Virus record (IMG/VR): IMGVR_UViG_3300021432_000019
Location: 1-42,173 of that record
Reading direction: 5' to 3' (one strand)
From: a virus
Length of the DNA stretch: 42,173 nt
The translations under genes were made by a program, and so were the position numbers. Positions within the stretch are counted from its first letter, which is position 1; each line of letters starts with the position of its first letter. The notes beneath the pieces were generated by a model, which was given only the letters and a program-made list of their open reading frames with translations, had not been told where the DNA came from and ran no database searches. Shown here one piece after another: positions 6,739 to 13,197 of the stretch.

Positions 6739-7398
6739 ATGATAGATAAAGTTAAAGCAATACAACTAAGACAAGAAGGTAACACTTATGAAGCAATCGC
6801 TAACATTTTAAACTGTTCAGTAGCTTGGTGCAAGAAAAACTTAACAGGCATTGAAAAGAACTCTATAAAGCCTGTTGAAACTAAGCCTAAGCGCTTTATA
6901 AGAACTTGTATTACAAATGAAGATGGAACCATTACAGCCGCTAGGCTAAATATAGCTACAGGTGAAATTAAGCCATTTCGGTATGATAAACCAGAATTAA
7001 TAATTATACCGAAAGGTGTAATGAACACAACTAAAGACCCTTTTTGGATGTCAACGCCTATAGCTGGCGAAAGAGAATCTATTACTGAAAGGCAACTCAG
7101 AATTAGTCAGGAAAATAAAAGTTGCTATAAGTTAACTAATTATGTCTCTTTGGAAGATGCCAAAGAAGATTTTACTTTCTTAGATAACCTACTGGTCGGT
7201 GTAAGTAATTTAGGAAGCTCTAATGAGGTTAGCCACAATTTGATGTTCGGTATGCTTAGGGATTTATCCTATATCAATTTTGAAAGTATAAAAACTTATA
7301 CAGGATTTAGTGACACGTTCTGCCATAAGCTTGCAACTCAATTAAGGGTACTTGACAATGCTTTTAGTTCAGCTATCACGAAAAATAATATACTATAA
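6739..7398 (+). CDS. Helix-turn-helix protein of unknown function (219 aa)
   Basis: Residues 2-35 (KAIQLRQEGNTYEAIANILN, then CSVAWCKKNL) form a homeodomain-like helix-turn-helix, as in small phage regulators and terminase N-termini. A Lys/Pro-rich linker (residues 40-55) follows. The remaining 160 residues are not recognised and look mixed alpha/beta, ending in a helical part. The start is ATG 6739, with AAGGGATATT in front. Being alone behind the promoter at 6693 and beside the control region, it could regulate that region or act in replication initiation; this is inference. Confidence 0.7.
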   Translation: MIDKVKAIQLRQEGNTYEAIANILNCSVAWCKKNLTGIEKNSIKPVETKPKRFIRTCITNEDGTITAARLNIATGEIKPFRYDKPELIIIPKGVMNTTKDPFWMSTPIAGERESITERQLRISQENKSCYKLTNYVSLEDAKEDFTFLDNLLVGVSNLGSSNEVSHNLMFGMLRDLSYINFESIKTYTGFSDTFCHKLATQLRVLDNAFSSAITKNNIL

Positions 7399-7460
7399 TC
7401 TCTTTATATAGGCGGTTAGGAATTGATTTCTTGGAGATTGGCTTTAGGTAACACTCTCCT

Positions 7461-7484
7461 TGTTAGCGAACACTAACATTTTAC
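7461..7484 (+). terminator. Weak terminator-like hairpin after gene 6739
   Basis: TGTTAG (7461-7466) pairs with CTAACA (7473-7478) across six bases, followed by TTTTAC. The stem is short and AT-rich, so efficiency is doubtful. The right arm overlaps a possible -35 of the next promoter. Confidence 0.3.
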
Positions 7485-7500
7485 AAATACATGGTATATT
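7473..7500 (+). promoter_or_regulatory. Possible extended -10 promoter for the GIY-YIG gene
   Basis: ATGG-TATATT (-10 at 7495-7500) shares the TATGGTA-like core of the promoters at 69 and 6715. The -35 (CTAACA, 7473-7478) is weak with a 16-bp spacer. It lies about 45 bp before the gene at 7545. Confidence 0.4.
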
Positions 7501-7544
7501 TTATGCTTAGCATTACTAGGCTATTTTTGTTTGAAAGGTAATAA

Positions 7545-8024
7545 ATGTTGTCACAGTCTATGTACGATCAAGAACAATTTCAAGATTTACATTTCTGGTT
7601 CAGAAGATGTGGGTATGTAGTTCCCAGGGAAGGTAACGGGGAGTATTACGTATATATAGCTACTGATGAAGCTAATACTATTATTTACATAGGTAGTGGT
7701 AAGGGTGAGAGATATAAACATGTTACGTCAGGAATTTCTCACAATAAAATGTTAAATAAACTTTATTTTAGCGGAGAAACTCTTTCTGTGAATGCTTACA
7801 GGGTAGATTTAACTAAAAATGAGGCTATGGAGTTAGAAAGACAACTTACAGAGTTTACAAATCCAGCCGCAAATCTTAAAAATAAAACCGTTCAAGGTGC
7901 AAGCCGTTACAATAAGTCTCCAATGATGTTGTTCATAGAATTTGGCGAAACAGTTTATAATAGGTACAAAAACAAGGATGCCCCACAACTACCTGTAAAT
8001 ATGGATTGGACACTTAAACACTGA
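7545..8024 (+). CDS. GIY-YIG endonuclease
   Basis: The 159-residue protein carries a GIY-YIG nuclease core: EYYVYIATDE (residues 33-42, YVY for GIY), IIYIGSGKG (46-54, YIG), Arg56 in GERYKHV, and the Glu cluster NEAMELERQL (92-101) expected to bind the metal, then NPAANLKN. Such proteins nick or cut DNA and are often free-standing homing enzymes in phages. The start follows AAAGGTAATAA. It converges with and overlaps by 11 bp a truncated P-loop gene (8014-8103), suggesting it replaced part of another gene. Confidence 0.82.
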   Translation: MLSQSMYDQEQFQDLHFWFRRCGYVVPREGNGEYYVYIATDEANTIIYIGSGKGERYKHVTSGISHNKMLNKLYFSGETLSVNAYRVDLTKNEAMELERQLTEFTNPAANLKNKTVQGASRYNKSPMMLFIEFGETVYNRYKNKDAPQLPVNMDWTLKH

Positions 8025-8103
8025 GTGCTAAGCTTTCAATATAGCGTAACGCTGCATAGCTCTTACCATTTCCCATAAGAGAATCAATCACTTCTATCTG
8101 CAT
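8014..8103 (-). pseudogene. Truncated P-loop ATPase (29-aa stub)
   Basis: The frame begins MQIEVIDSLMGNGKSYAALR and stops after 29 residues. MGNGKS is a Walker A motif, and the start looks like phage helicases and other P-loop ATPases whose N-termini read IDxxMGxGKT. It has a good ribosome site (AAGGAATTAC) and a near-consensus promoter, so the 5' end is intact while the rest of the ATPase is missing. The loss point lies at the end of the converging GIY-YIG gene. It may be a leftover, though a functional short peptide cannot be excluded. Confidence 0.6.
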
Positions 8104-8132
8104 GTAATTCCTTTATTGTGTACAAATAGAGT

Positions 8133-8160
8133 ATTTTAACATGTAAATGATGATTGTCAA
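8133..8160 (-). promoter_or_regulatory. Sigma70-type promoter before the P-loop stub
   Basis: On the minus strand TTGACA (8155-8160), 16 bp, TAAAAT (8133-8138). The only leftward gene downstream before the converging nuclease is the 29-residue stub. Confidence 0.8.
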
Positions 8161-8163
8161 GTT

Positions 8164-8221
8164 ATAATGCAACGTATTTTATACATAACTAATCATATAT
8201 GTGCAAAATAGACTGCATTAT
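8164..8221. repeat. 58-bp imperfect palindrome
   Basis: ATAATGCA (8164-8171) pairs with TGCATTAT (8214-8221). Inside it TATTTT pairs with AAAATA and TACATA with a TATGT segment, so most of the 58 bases can fold into one long hairpin on either strand. It lies between the end of the leftward operon (8228) and the next promoter. It could be a two-way terminator or an operator. Confidence 0.5.
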
Positions 8222-8227
8222 TAGGTT

Positions 8228-8497
8228 TTACTTGTTTGCACAACTTAGATAATATTTTATACTCCTGCGCATAGCAATACGACGTTTCAGAGAACAATTG
8301 TAATCTACCCTAGTCATAAATTTGAAATGATGACCGCTATAATACCCCTCCCGCTTATTCCTTGACAAATTACATTTATTCAATTGTCGCCCTTTCCGAG
8401 TGATGCCTATTCCATAGGCTTTCATTTCTTGGTAAAGCTCGTCTTTAGTCTTGTCATTTATTATTAGGATAGCCCTCTGTAGGAATACGTTATTCAT
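8228..8497 (-). CDS. Basic hypothetical protein (89 aa)
   Basis: I chose ATG 8497, preceded by GAGGGG, over an upstream start at 8515. The N-terminal helix (NVFLQRAILIINDKTKDELYQEM) is followed by a strongly basic half (ITRKGRQLNKCNLSRNKREG, then SLKRRIAMRRSIKYY), which suggests nucleic-acid binding. No family is recognised. It is the last gene of the leftward operon starting near 10919. Confidence 0.6.
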   Translation of the reverse strand: MNNVFLQRAILIINDKTKDELYQEMKAYGIGITRKGRQLNKCNLSRNKREGYYSGHHFKFMTRVDYNCSLKRRIAMRRSIKYYLSCANK

Positions 8498-8669
8498 GCC
8501 AATCCCCTCTCCCATCCCTCATAAATCCATTCTCAATCAAGAATGCTTGCAATGTGTCGTCATCGTACATGTTATTCAATGTACTAAACAAATCATCACA
8601 TAGGGCCTCATGGTAACAATCTTGTATGTAAAAGCTGGCGAGTATTTGTGCGATGTGCTTATTCATCAT
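8490..8669 (-). CDS. Acidic hypothetical protein (59 aa)
   Basis: It overlaps the end of the preceding gene at its start and the next gene at its end, so translation is probably coupled. The protein is acidic and helical, with YDDDTLQAFLIENGF near residues 35-49. It is not recognised. ATG 8669 and 8666 are equally possible starts. Confidence 0.55.
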   Translation of the reverse strand: MMNKHIAQILASFYIQDCYHEALCDDLFSTLNNMYDDDTLQAFLIENGFMRDGRGDWHE

Positions 8670-9129
8670 CAATCACCATATATTGAATATTAGTTCGTTC
8701 ATAAGGTTTTGCATAGAATCCCCAGCCATACACGTTAGGATATCTTATAGATTGTTGGCCTTCAACTTCACAAATTGCCAATGTTTTAGTTATTCTTGTA
8801 ATAACATCAATTCTAAATGGATTACTTTTTATGCCATAACTAACAGCAATCCTATCCCCTATCTCCAGTTTATACCCTTCAGGTTTGTATTTCATGATAT
8901 CACCACCTCTGTACACAATAAATGCCCAAACATCTCCATAGCATGCTTCTTTATCAATTACTGTATCTACAATTGTGCGCTTAATAATCCTACTTTCCCA
9001 CTTGCCATTATAAATGTTAGAGGATAATTCTGCTATAGCTTCGTCAAGTGTTTCCAAAGTGATGTAATCTCTAAAATCAGGATATCCGTAACGGCTCTGT
9101 ATTTGTATAATGTAGTATGTTTTGTTCAT
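8659..9129 (-). CDS. Hypothetical protein (156 aa)
   Basis: The first 50 residues (YYIIQIQSRYGYPDFRDYIT, then LETLDEAIAEL) resemble small phage proteins that pair a beta strand with a DEAI helix. The middle looks like an all-beta domain (YKPEGYKLEIGDRIAVSYG), where LEIGDRIAV could be an SH3-like barrel. No catalytic motif is visible. The start overlaps the preceding stop as ATGA. Confidence 0.65.
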   Translation of the reverse strand: MNKTYYIIQIQSRYGYPDFRDYITLETLDEAIAELSSNIYNGKWESRIIKRTIVDTVIDKEACYGDVWAFIVYRGGDIMKYKPEGYKLEIGDRIAVSYGIKSNPFRIDVITRITKTLAICEVEGQQSIRYPNVYGWGFYAKPYERTNIQYMVIDDE

Positions 9130-9347
9130 ACAAGCGTCGTCCTTCTATTTTCAGATTTAGGAAAGAATATTAAAGAGAATACAGGGAAATCTATTTCCTC
9201 GTCAATTGTAAATCTCTCTGTGTTGATAATAATAGCGCCAGATGTTATCCAGCGCCTAATTTCAGAATTACTAGCCAATGTCCCCGGCTTCTCTGTAGAA
9301 TAGGGAATAGCTGGCTTAAGCTGTAAAATGTAATCTAAGGCTTTCAT
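9126..9347 (-). CDS. Possible S4-like RNA-binding protein (73 aa)
   Basis: Residues 26-46 include SNSEIRRWITSGAIIINTER, which resembles the S4 motif of RNA-binding proteins (S-x-SEARRxIxxGxVxING). The rest is short and hydrophobic near the C-terminus. The match is by eye over about 20 residues only. Both ends overlap neighbours as ATGA, so it is part of a coupled operon. Confidence 0.6.
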   Translation of the reverse strand: MKALDYILQLKPAIPYSTEKPGTLASNSEIRRWITSGAIIINTERFTIDEEIDFPVFSLIFFPKSENRRTTLV

Positions 9348-9544
9348 ACAGTTCTAGTATAGCTGTGAATCTTCCCGTTAAGATGGTTAAGCTCAGCCAT
9401 ACGCTTTTCAGCATCTTCAGGACTCAATCCAAGCTGAATCATATATTGTTTACGTTCAGCCCAAGTGTCTCTAAATTCCTGCATAGCGGCACATAAATCT
9501 AATATTTCTTTATCCGTGAACTCAAGACGTTTTAATATAGGCAT
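9344..9544 (-). CDS. Hypothetical helical protein (66 aa)
   Basis: The start follows a run of Gs on the coding strand (GAGGGGGGGAA). The protein is a charged helical chain (residues 8-55) with GLSPEDAEKRMAEL, likely a helical hairpin. It is not recognised. It overlaps the next gene by four bases. Confidence 0.65.
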   Translation of the reverse strand: MPILKRLEFTDKEILDLCAAMQEFRDTWAERKQYMIQLGLSPEDAEKRMAELNHLNGKIHSYTRTV

Positions 9545-9553
9545 TTCCCCCCC

Positions 9554-9919
9554 TCAATTCAGCACAATCCAGCCACGCCCTTGCAAGCAGCGCCTTGTTA
9601 TAGCTTGCTTATCCCCTATAGCAGCATTTCCTTGCTCAGCAGCCCCACCTAATGCCCCTATAGCTGCAAACCTTCCCCTATTCCCTCCGCCATTAGCTGC
9701 ATTCAATAACAAGCCTCCAATAGCGCCAGCAATGGCCCCGAATGCTGCCTTATCCGCTATTCCTGCCACTTGCATGGAATATTGCATACATTCTGATAAA
9801 TCATCGGCATAATTTCTCCCGGCTGGCATGATGGAAGTGTCTACGATTGGCCGATATTGTGGAGTAGCGCAGCCTGACAGGCTTAGAATGATGCAAGAAG
9901 CTAGAATTAATTTGTTCAT
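9554..9919 (-). CDS. Glycine-zipper lipoprotein
   Basis: The N-terminus MNKLILASCIILSLSGCATP is a signal peptide with the lipobox LSGC, so Cys17 should be lipidated. YADDLSECMQYSMQVA follows, then a glycine-zipper segment (AFGAIAGAIGGLLLNAANGG and GRFAAIGALGGAA, about residues 60-95), and a conserved-looking end ITRRCLQGRGW. Bacterial envelope lipoproteins of this type sit at the outer or inner membrane. In a phage such a protein could block superinfection or alter the envelope. A Gram-negative host is implied. Confidence 0.8.
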   Translation of the reverse strand: MNKLILASCIILSLSGCATPQYRPIVDTSIMPAGRNYADDLSECMQYSMQVAGIADKAAFGAIAGAIGGLLLNAANGGGNRGRFAAIGALGGAAEQGNAAIGDKQAITRRCLQGRGWIVLN

Positions 9920-9930
9920 TTTGTTATCCC

Positions 9931-10143
9931 TTAGTCTAATTTCATCATAAAGTCAATAGATAGATTCTCTGTTGTGTTATATCGAATGATGCTCCGCATC
10001 CTATCTGATGATTCTATTTGAGACAAGATAGCGTAATCCTCAAGCCCTCCTAAATTCTCTAACTCCTGTGTGAAAGTTTCTTTTTTCCTGATTAATGGTT
10101 GTTTTTCGTCAACATAGCTTACAGTAATTAGATATTTAGACAT
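9931..10143 (-). CDS. Hypothetical protein (70 aa)
   Basis: A strong ribosome site (AAGGAGGAACT) precedes the ATG. The protein starts with a beta strand (KYLITVSYVDE) and continues with a polar helix. No family is recognised. It lies 11 bp before the lipoprotein gene, in the same operon. Confidence 0.65.
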   Translation of the reverse strand: MSKYLITVSYVDEKQPLIRKKETFTQELENLGGLEDYAILSQIESSDRMRSIIRYNTTENLSIDFMMKLD

Positions 10144-10164
10144 AGTTCCTCCTTGTTAATATTG

Positions 10165-10365
10165 TCAATGCTCCGAAGCCTCAATACAGAATATTATAAA
10201 TCTTTCCTCTGTACAATCCTCTAGTTGCTTATATGTAACAGATTGCACATAGTACAACAGTTCATCATTTATTGCCTGAAACACATTATGTTGCTTTGAT
10301 TCAAAATTTGAGACTATTTCCAGATGGTATTTATGTGCTATTAGCTTAGCTTGCTCTATGTTCAT
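10165..10365 (-). CDS. Hypothetical protein (66 aa)
   Basis: An N-terminal helix (NIEQAKLIAHKYHLEIV) leads into a likely beta-rich centre and a C-terminal segment RFIIFCIEAS. The ribosome site is weak. It is not recognised. It belongs to the leftward operon 10919-8228. Confidence 0.6.
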   Translation of the reverse strand: MNIEQAKLIAHKYHLEIVSNFESKQHNVFQAINDELLYYVQSVTYKQLEDCTEERFIIFCIEASEH

Positions 10366-10419
10366 TATATACTTTCAGAAGGGCAAAGACATAATGTTAT
10401 GACATGTAAGCAAATTTGT

Positions 10420-10611
10420 CTAGTATTTCACATTCTTGAAAGTTTCAGTGTTTGAGTTATATTCAAATGTGGCATCACCCGACGTAATTGTTATGCTATC
10501 TGCGTCATCATTAGGATAATTTCTAAAATGATTAGCTATACAAATAGCTTGGTCAAGTGTAATGTCAAAAGCCATTATGTGCCCATTACGTTTAAGTGTG
10601 TAAGTTTTCAT
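10420..10611 (-). CDS. Hypothetical protein (63 aa)
   Basis: The protein reads MKTYTLKRNGHIMAFDITLD, then a helix (QAICIANHFRNYP), then beta strands (SITITSG and ATFEYN). The beta-helix-beta pattern suggests a small compact fold. No family is recognised. It starts two bases after the preceding stop. Confidence 0.65.
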   Translation of the reverse strand: MKTYTLKRNGHIMAFDITLDQAICIANHFRNYPNDDADSITITSGDATFEYNSNTETFKNVKY

Positions 10612-10613
10612 GA

Positions 10614-10919
10614 TTATTTCTCGAAATGTTTTAAATTAACTAGGCATTTTCCATCAGATGTTACAACAGCACCTATGAAAAGATTTTGATCAGGGCGCAT
10701 TAATGTTCTGGTCACATATTTTTTATCTTCCAATGTAAATTTCAACATTTTAAAGTTGGCTTGGTAAACTTCAAAACTATCCGCTTGAACATAGACAATT
10801 TTTGTTTGTTTTTGTTTAGGCGCTACCTTTTTAATGCATGTGTAACCATAAGCAAGACCATTGTAAAATTGCGGCATTGTGACATCTGCTCCACAACATG
10901 CACATTGAATAACTTTCAT
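10614..10919 (-). CDS. Hypothetical protein with CxxC knuckle (101 aa)
   Basis: The chosen ATG at 10919 is downstream of the promoter at 10964-10991; a longer frame to 10973 runs into the -10 and is rejected. The N-terminus MKVIQCACCGADVTM has a CACC pair and a further Cys in YTCIKK, a likely zinc knuckle. The second half is beta-rich (KIVYVQADSFEVYQ, LFIGAVV). It is the first gene of its operon. Confidence 0.65.
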   Translation of the reverse strand: MKVIQCACCGADVTMPQFYNGLAYGYTCIKKVAPKQKQTKIVYVQADSFEVYQANFKMLKFTLEDKKYVTRTLMRPDQNLFIGAVVTSDGKCLVNLKHFEK

Positions 10920-10963
10920 GATAACCGCCCTGTTAAGAATTAATATTGCCCTGCCATGAACAC

Positions 10964-10991
10964 AGAATAGCACATACAGAATTTATGTCAA
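10964..10991 (-). promoter_or_regulatory. Sigma70-type promoter, leftward operon 10919-8228
   Basis: On the minus strand TTGACA (10986-10991), 16 bp, TATTCT (10964-10969), about 45 bp before the ATG at 10919. Confidence 0.85.
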
Positions 10992-11033
10992 GCTGTTTTA
11001 TAAAATAAATTTAAAATGTTTAGACAAAATAAA

Positions 11034-11062
11034 AGGAGCTATACAAATTAATGTATGCTCCT
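11034..11062 (-). terminator. Terminator of the leftward operon ending at 11144
   Basis: On the minus strand AGGAGC-ATAC pairs with GTAT-(A)-GCTCCT with an eight-base loop and one bulge, followed by TTTATTTTG. It separates the operon starting at 12201 from the promoter at 10964. Confidence 0.8.
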
Positions 11063-11143
11063 AATCTTTAAAACCTATTTAGAACGCAGTAAATAGGAAT
11101 ACTAATACACAGAAATATAAGTATACAATAACCAATCATATAC

Positions 11144-11482
11144 TTACTCATTAATTGCTTTCAAACTAGCTAGCCGCTCCGCTACAGCAGCCTTGTCATA
11201 TTCCTTGCCATCAATTGTAATTGTTTCTGGCTTAGGCTGTATTTCCTTAACAATAACTTCTGTTGTGAATGTATGTTCTGTATGCGAATGTCCTTTATAA
11301 TAATCATCTGGTACACAATAGATATTACCATCTGCATATGTAGAGATATTTGGAAAGTTGTCACTATAGTTTTCAATGCTTCGTCCTGTACTCCGCCACT
11401 GATAACCCAGACTGAACAAATACTTCTGCAAAGCTTCGCTATCTTGAGCGTTATTTACACGAAATTTCATAGCTTTGAACAT
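11144..11482 (-). CDS. Hypothetical protein (112 aa)
   Basis: ATG 11482 (MFKAMKFRVN) has AAGGAAACTAGA in front; an upstream ATG at 11497 lacks a site. The first 65 residues have the pattern KFRVNNAQDSEALQKYLFSL, GYQW, then ADGNIYCV. I know this pattern from small phage proteins of unknown function: a strand, a helix ending in GYxW, then strands. The C-terminal TITIDGKEYDKAAVAERLAS is a separate short motif. Confidence 0.7.
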   Translation of the reverse strand: MFKAMKFRVNNAQDSEALQKYLFSLGYQWRSTGRSIENYSDNFPNISTYADGNIYCVPDDYYKGHSHTEHTFTTEVIVKEIQPKPETITIDGKEYDKAAVAERLASLKAINE

Positions 11483-11483
11483 T

Positions 11484-11612
11484 CTAGTTTCCTTCATTCA
11501 ATTTACGTTTGTCATTTGTACGCTGCCAAGTTTTCCCTTTATATTGCTCTGTAATGGATTTGCTAGGCTTTGTCTTGGTCGTCTTTTCAAAACTACTATT
11601 TGATTGGCTCAT
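11484..11612 (-). CDS. Small polar protein (42 aa)
   Basis: The peptide is Ser/Thr/Lys-rich with no hydrophobic core (MSQSNSSFEKTTKTKPSKS), so it is probably disordered alone. It ends two bases before the next start and overlaps the preceding gene as ATGA. The site AAAGGCATAAA precedes the ATG. Confidence 0.55.
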   Translation of the reverse strand: MSQSNSSFEKTTKTKPSKSITEQYKGKTWQRTNDKRKLNEGN

Positions 11613-11761
11613 TTTATGCCTTTCAAACTAACAGCATACCGGCTACCCGTAAGCACATTAACAGATTGCCCCTTATCTTGCGTAGTGGCTGGCAACCCTT
11701 GCATCTTACGGTTAGCTGCGAATGTACGTGCATCTTGACGTTTTGTGAAGAAGATTTTCAT
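11609..11761 (-). CDS. Small basic protein (50 aa)
   Basis: It starts MKIFFTKRQDARTFAANRKM and continues with a Gln/Asp segment and a C-terminal beta-like stretch SRYAVSLKGIK. The basic helix suggests binding to nucleic acid or an acidic partner. It is coupled to the next gene by ATGA. No family is certain. Confidence 0.6.
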   Translation of the reverse strand: MKIFFTKRQDARTFAANRKMQGLPATTQDKGQSVNVLTGSRYAVSLKGIK

Positions 11762-11764
11762 AAT

Positions 11765-11842
11765 TTAGCTTTCAATTTTGTTTGTAGGAGTTACAGGAAT
11801 TGGGTAGGGGCCAAGTTTTCGCCTAATTTCTTCGTTCGACAT
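11765..11842 (-). CDS. Very small hypothetical protein (25 aa)
   Basis: A good ribosome site (GAGG, about seven bases from the ATG) and tight spacing to both neighbours support this 25-codon gene. The peptide is MSNEEIRRKLGPYPIPVTPT plus five residues. Confidence 0.45.
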   Translation of the reverse strand: MSNEEIRRKLGPYPIPVTPTNKIES

Positions 11843-11849
11843 AGCAGCC

Positions 11850-11948
11850 TCACATCCAAATAACGTAAGTGTTAATAAATTCTGCCATCAGGTATAGCGT
11901 CAAGATAGCAAAGAGAATGAGTAAGATTGTTGGGAAGTGTTTGTACAT
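11850..11948 (-). CDS. Small single-pass membrane peptide (32 aa)
   Basis: AAGGGGCTAAC precedes the ATG. One hydrophobic helix spans FPTILLILFAILTLYLMA. It sits in the operon 12125-11144. Confidence 0.55.
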   Translation of the reverse strand: MYKHFPTILLILFAILTLYLMAEFINTYVIWM

Positions 11949-11957
11949 GTTAGCCCC

Positions 11958-12125
11958 TTAAAAGACTTCGCATTGCATCGGGTACACTGCGCGGACACTA
12001 TAACGATATCCGCCATATTCGTTGTCAAGCTTGTCTACACGGCGATTAGCACGACTACGGCTAGAATAGTCTTTGCCAATTTGCAAGCCTGTTTTAGTGT
12101 CTATGATTTTGTAGATGATGTTCAT
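11958..12125 (-). CDS. Small basic protein (55 aa)
   Basis: The sequence is MNIIYKIIDTKTGLQIGKDY, then SSRSRANRRVDKLDNEYGGY. The pattern of strand, GKxYSSRSRANRRVDKLDxEYGxYRY recurs in small phage proteins of unknown function as I remember them. It is the first gene after the promoter at 12174 and has a modest ribosome site (AGAGAATATATC). Confidence 0.65.
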   Translation of the reverse strand: MNIIYKIIDTKTGLQIGKDYSSRSRANRRVDKLDNEYGGYRYSVRAVYPMQCEVF

Positions 12126-12173
12126 GATATATTCTCTATTTGTCGTTAAGGCTTTCCGTCAGCCTATAAATAC

Positions 12174-12201
12174 ATAATAGCATAGTTAGGAATTAATGCA
12201 A
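12174..12201 (-). promoter_or_regulatory. Promoter of the operon 12125-11144
   Basis: On the minus strand TTGCAT (12196-12201), 16 bp, TATTAT (12174-12179). Confidence 0.75.
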
Positions 12202-12218
12202 GCTAATTTTAAATTATT

Positions 12219-12296
12219 TTATATTCCGCTCCAAATATATCCCATACGTTCAACATATTCAATTGCTATATCTCTTGAGGAACTTGCACAAATCAT
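12219..12296 (-). CDS. Very small hypothetical protein (25 aa)
   Basis: A strong site (AAGGGGCTTAA) precedes an ATG 12 bp after the preceding stop. The peptide MICASSSRDIAIEYVERMGY plus WSGI looks like one helix ending in a GYxW turn. That resembles the helix and GY turn of its upstream neighbour. Confidence 0.45.
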   Translation of the reverse strand: MICASSSRDIAIEYVERMGYIWSGI

Positions 12297-12307
12297 TTTA
12301 AGCCCCT

Positions 12308-12484
12308 TTACAGCCGCTCAGCCGTTGTCGTGTATTCATTAACATATGTATAGCCAAGCTCCTCCGCTATGGCCATACAATCGCTTTTAAAGCCTTCTGT
12401 GATGAGTTTACAGTCTCTTACGTCGATTGCTTGGTATAGGATGCTATTAGGTTTTCTTTGTAGGATGTAGAACATGTTACTCAT
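12308..12484 (-). CDS. Hypothetical protein (58 aa)
   Basis: ATG 12484 follows GAGGATA inside the end of the preceding gene. The protein begins with a strand (MFYILQRKPNS), then DVRDCKLITEGFKSDCMAIA and an EELGY turn. A strand-strand-helix pattern ending in ELGY is common in short phage proteins of unknown role. Confidence 0.6.
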   Translation of the reverse strand: MSNMFYILQRKPNSILYQAIDVRDCKLITEGFKSDCMAIAEELGYTYVNEYTTTAERL

Positions 12485-12728
12485 TATCCTCTTCAATAAA
12501 TTGACTAACAAAACTGTCCACTTGCCCCTTGAGACATTTATATGCCCCTTCTATTTCGCTTAAACGCTTCTGATAATACGTCAAAGCTTCAACAAAAGCA
12601 GCTTCGGATGTCTTTGCACGCTTTGAAATATTCATTCCCCTTGTTTTGTCATACAGCCAATAGCCGTCATTACACAGGGAAATGGTAAGCGTTTCGCTTA
12701 GTTTTGTGGATGAAATAGCTTTTTGCAT
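12477..12728 (-). CDS. Hypothetical protein (83 aa)
   Basis: ATG 12728 is chosen (AAGGAT in front). The N-terminal half looks like small beta strands (TLTISLCNDGYWLYDKTRG). The C-terminal half is a long charged helix (EAAFVEALTYYQKRLSEIEG) that could form a coiled coil. No family is recognised. Confidence 0.65.
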   Translation of the reverse strand: MQKAISSTKLSETLTISLCNDGYWLYDKTRGMNISKRAKTSEAAFVEALTYYQKRLSEIEGAYKCLKGQVDSFVSQFIEEDNE

Positions 12729-12730
12729 GA

Positions 12731-13030
12731 TCACAAATCCTTCTTACGTTGAACATCAACAATAGTGTAAACACAATGAAGTGTTTCACGTAAGAAAATT
12801 GTTGTATTGTAACTTTTCATTCCGTTGCTGTATGGCGCTGGAAGATCAGCATAACCATTCTCACCAAGCCACTCTACAGCACATTGCAAGCCATGATCAC
12901 CATAGCCATATTCAAACTTGATTGCTTTTTCTTCTGTGCCGTCATCAAATGTGACAGTAGCAGAAAAATATGTATTGCCGTATGTAGCTTGGAACCAACG
13001 TTTTACAAGAATGTGTACAGGCTTTTTCAT
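12731..13030 (-). CDS. Hypothetical protein (99 aa)
   Basis: It starts MKKPVHILVKRWFQATYGNT, then YFSATVTFDDG, a GYGDHGLQCAVEWLGENGY segment and a C-terminal beta hairpin. A compact alpha/beta protein of about 100 residues is likely. No motif points to a function. It is the first gene after the promoter at 13065. Confidence 0.65.
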   Translation of the reverse strand: MKKPVHILVKRWFQATYGNTYFSATVTFDDGTEEKAIKFEYGYGDHGLQCAVEWLGENGYADLPAPYSNGMKSYNTTIFLRETLHCVYTIVDVQRKKDL

Positions 13031-13064
13031 AATGTTTTCTTTGTGTTGTTGAACGAATGATTCT

Positions 13065-13092
13065 ATTTTACAGCTATTACAGATAATGTCAA
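13065..13092 (-). promoter_or_regulatory. Sigma70-type promoter for genes 13030-12219
   Basis: On the minus strand TTGACA (13087-13092), 16 bp, TAAAAT (13065-13070). It lies just after the tRNA gene. Confidence 0.85.
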
Positions 13093-13114
13093 GACTATTT
13101 TAAATTTATTTATT

Positions 13115-13191
13115 TGGCATGTCTAACAGGACTCGAACCTGTGACCCTTAGCTTAGAAGGCTAATGCTCTATCCACCTGAGCTATAGACAT
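13115..13191 (-). tRNA. tRNA-Arg (anticodon UCU) with encoded CCA
   Basis: On the minus strand all arms fit. The acceptor is ATGTCTA/TAGACAT (7 bp). The D arm is GCTC/GAGC with loop AGGTGGATA. The anticodon arm is TTAGC/GCTAA with loop CTTCTAA, giving anticodon TCT. The variable loop is GGGTC. The T arm is ACAGG/CCTGT with loop TTCGAGT. The discriminator G is followed by an encoded CCA (13115-13117). It reads AGA codons, which are frequent in AT-rich phage genes. Confidence 0.95.
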
Positions 13192-13197
13192 ATTATT

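Noticed and set aside
8653-9027. 124-codon rightward frame antisense to the gene at 8659-9129
   Set aside because: The leftward frame has a coupled start and protein-like composition; the rightward one is a shadow without a ribosome site.
11570-12149. Rightward frames of 97 and 70 codons
   Set aside because: They lie opposite a chain of small leftward genes that have ribosome sites and ATGA couplings.
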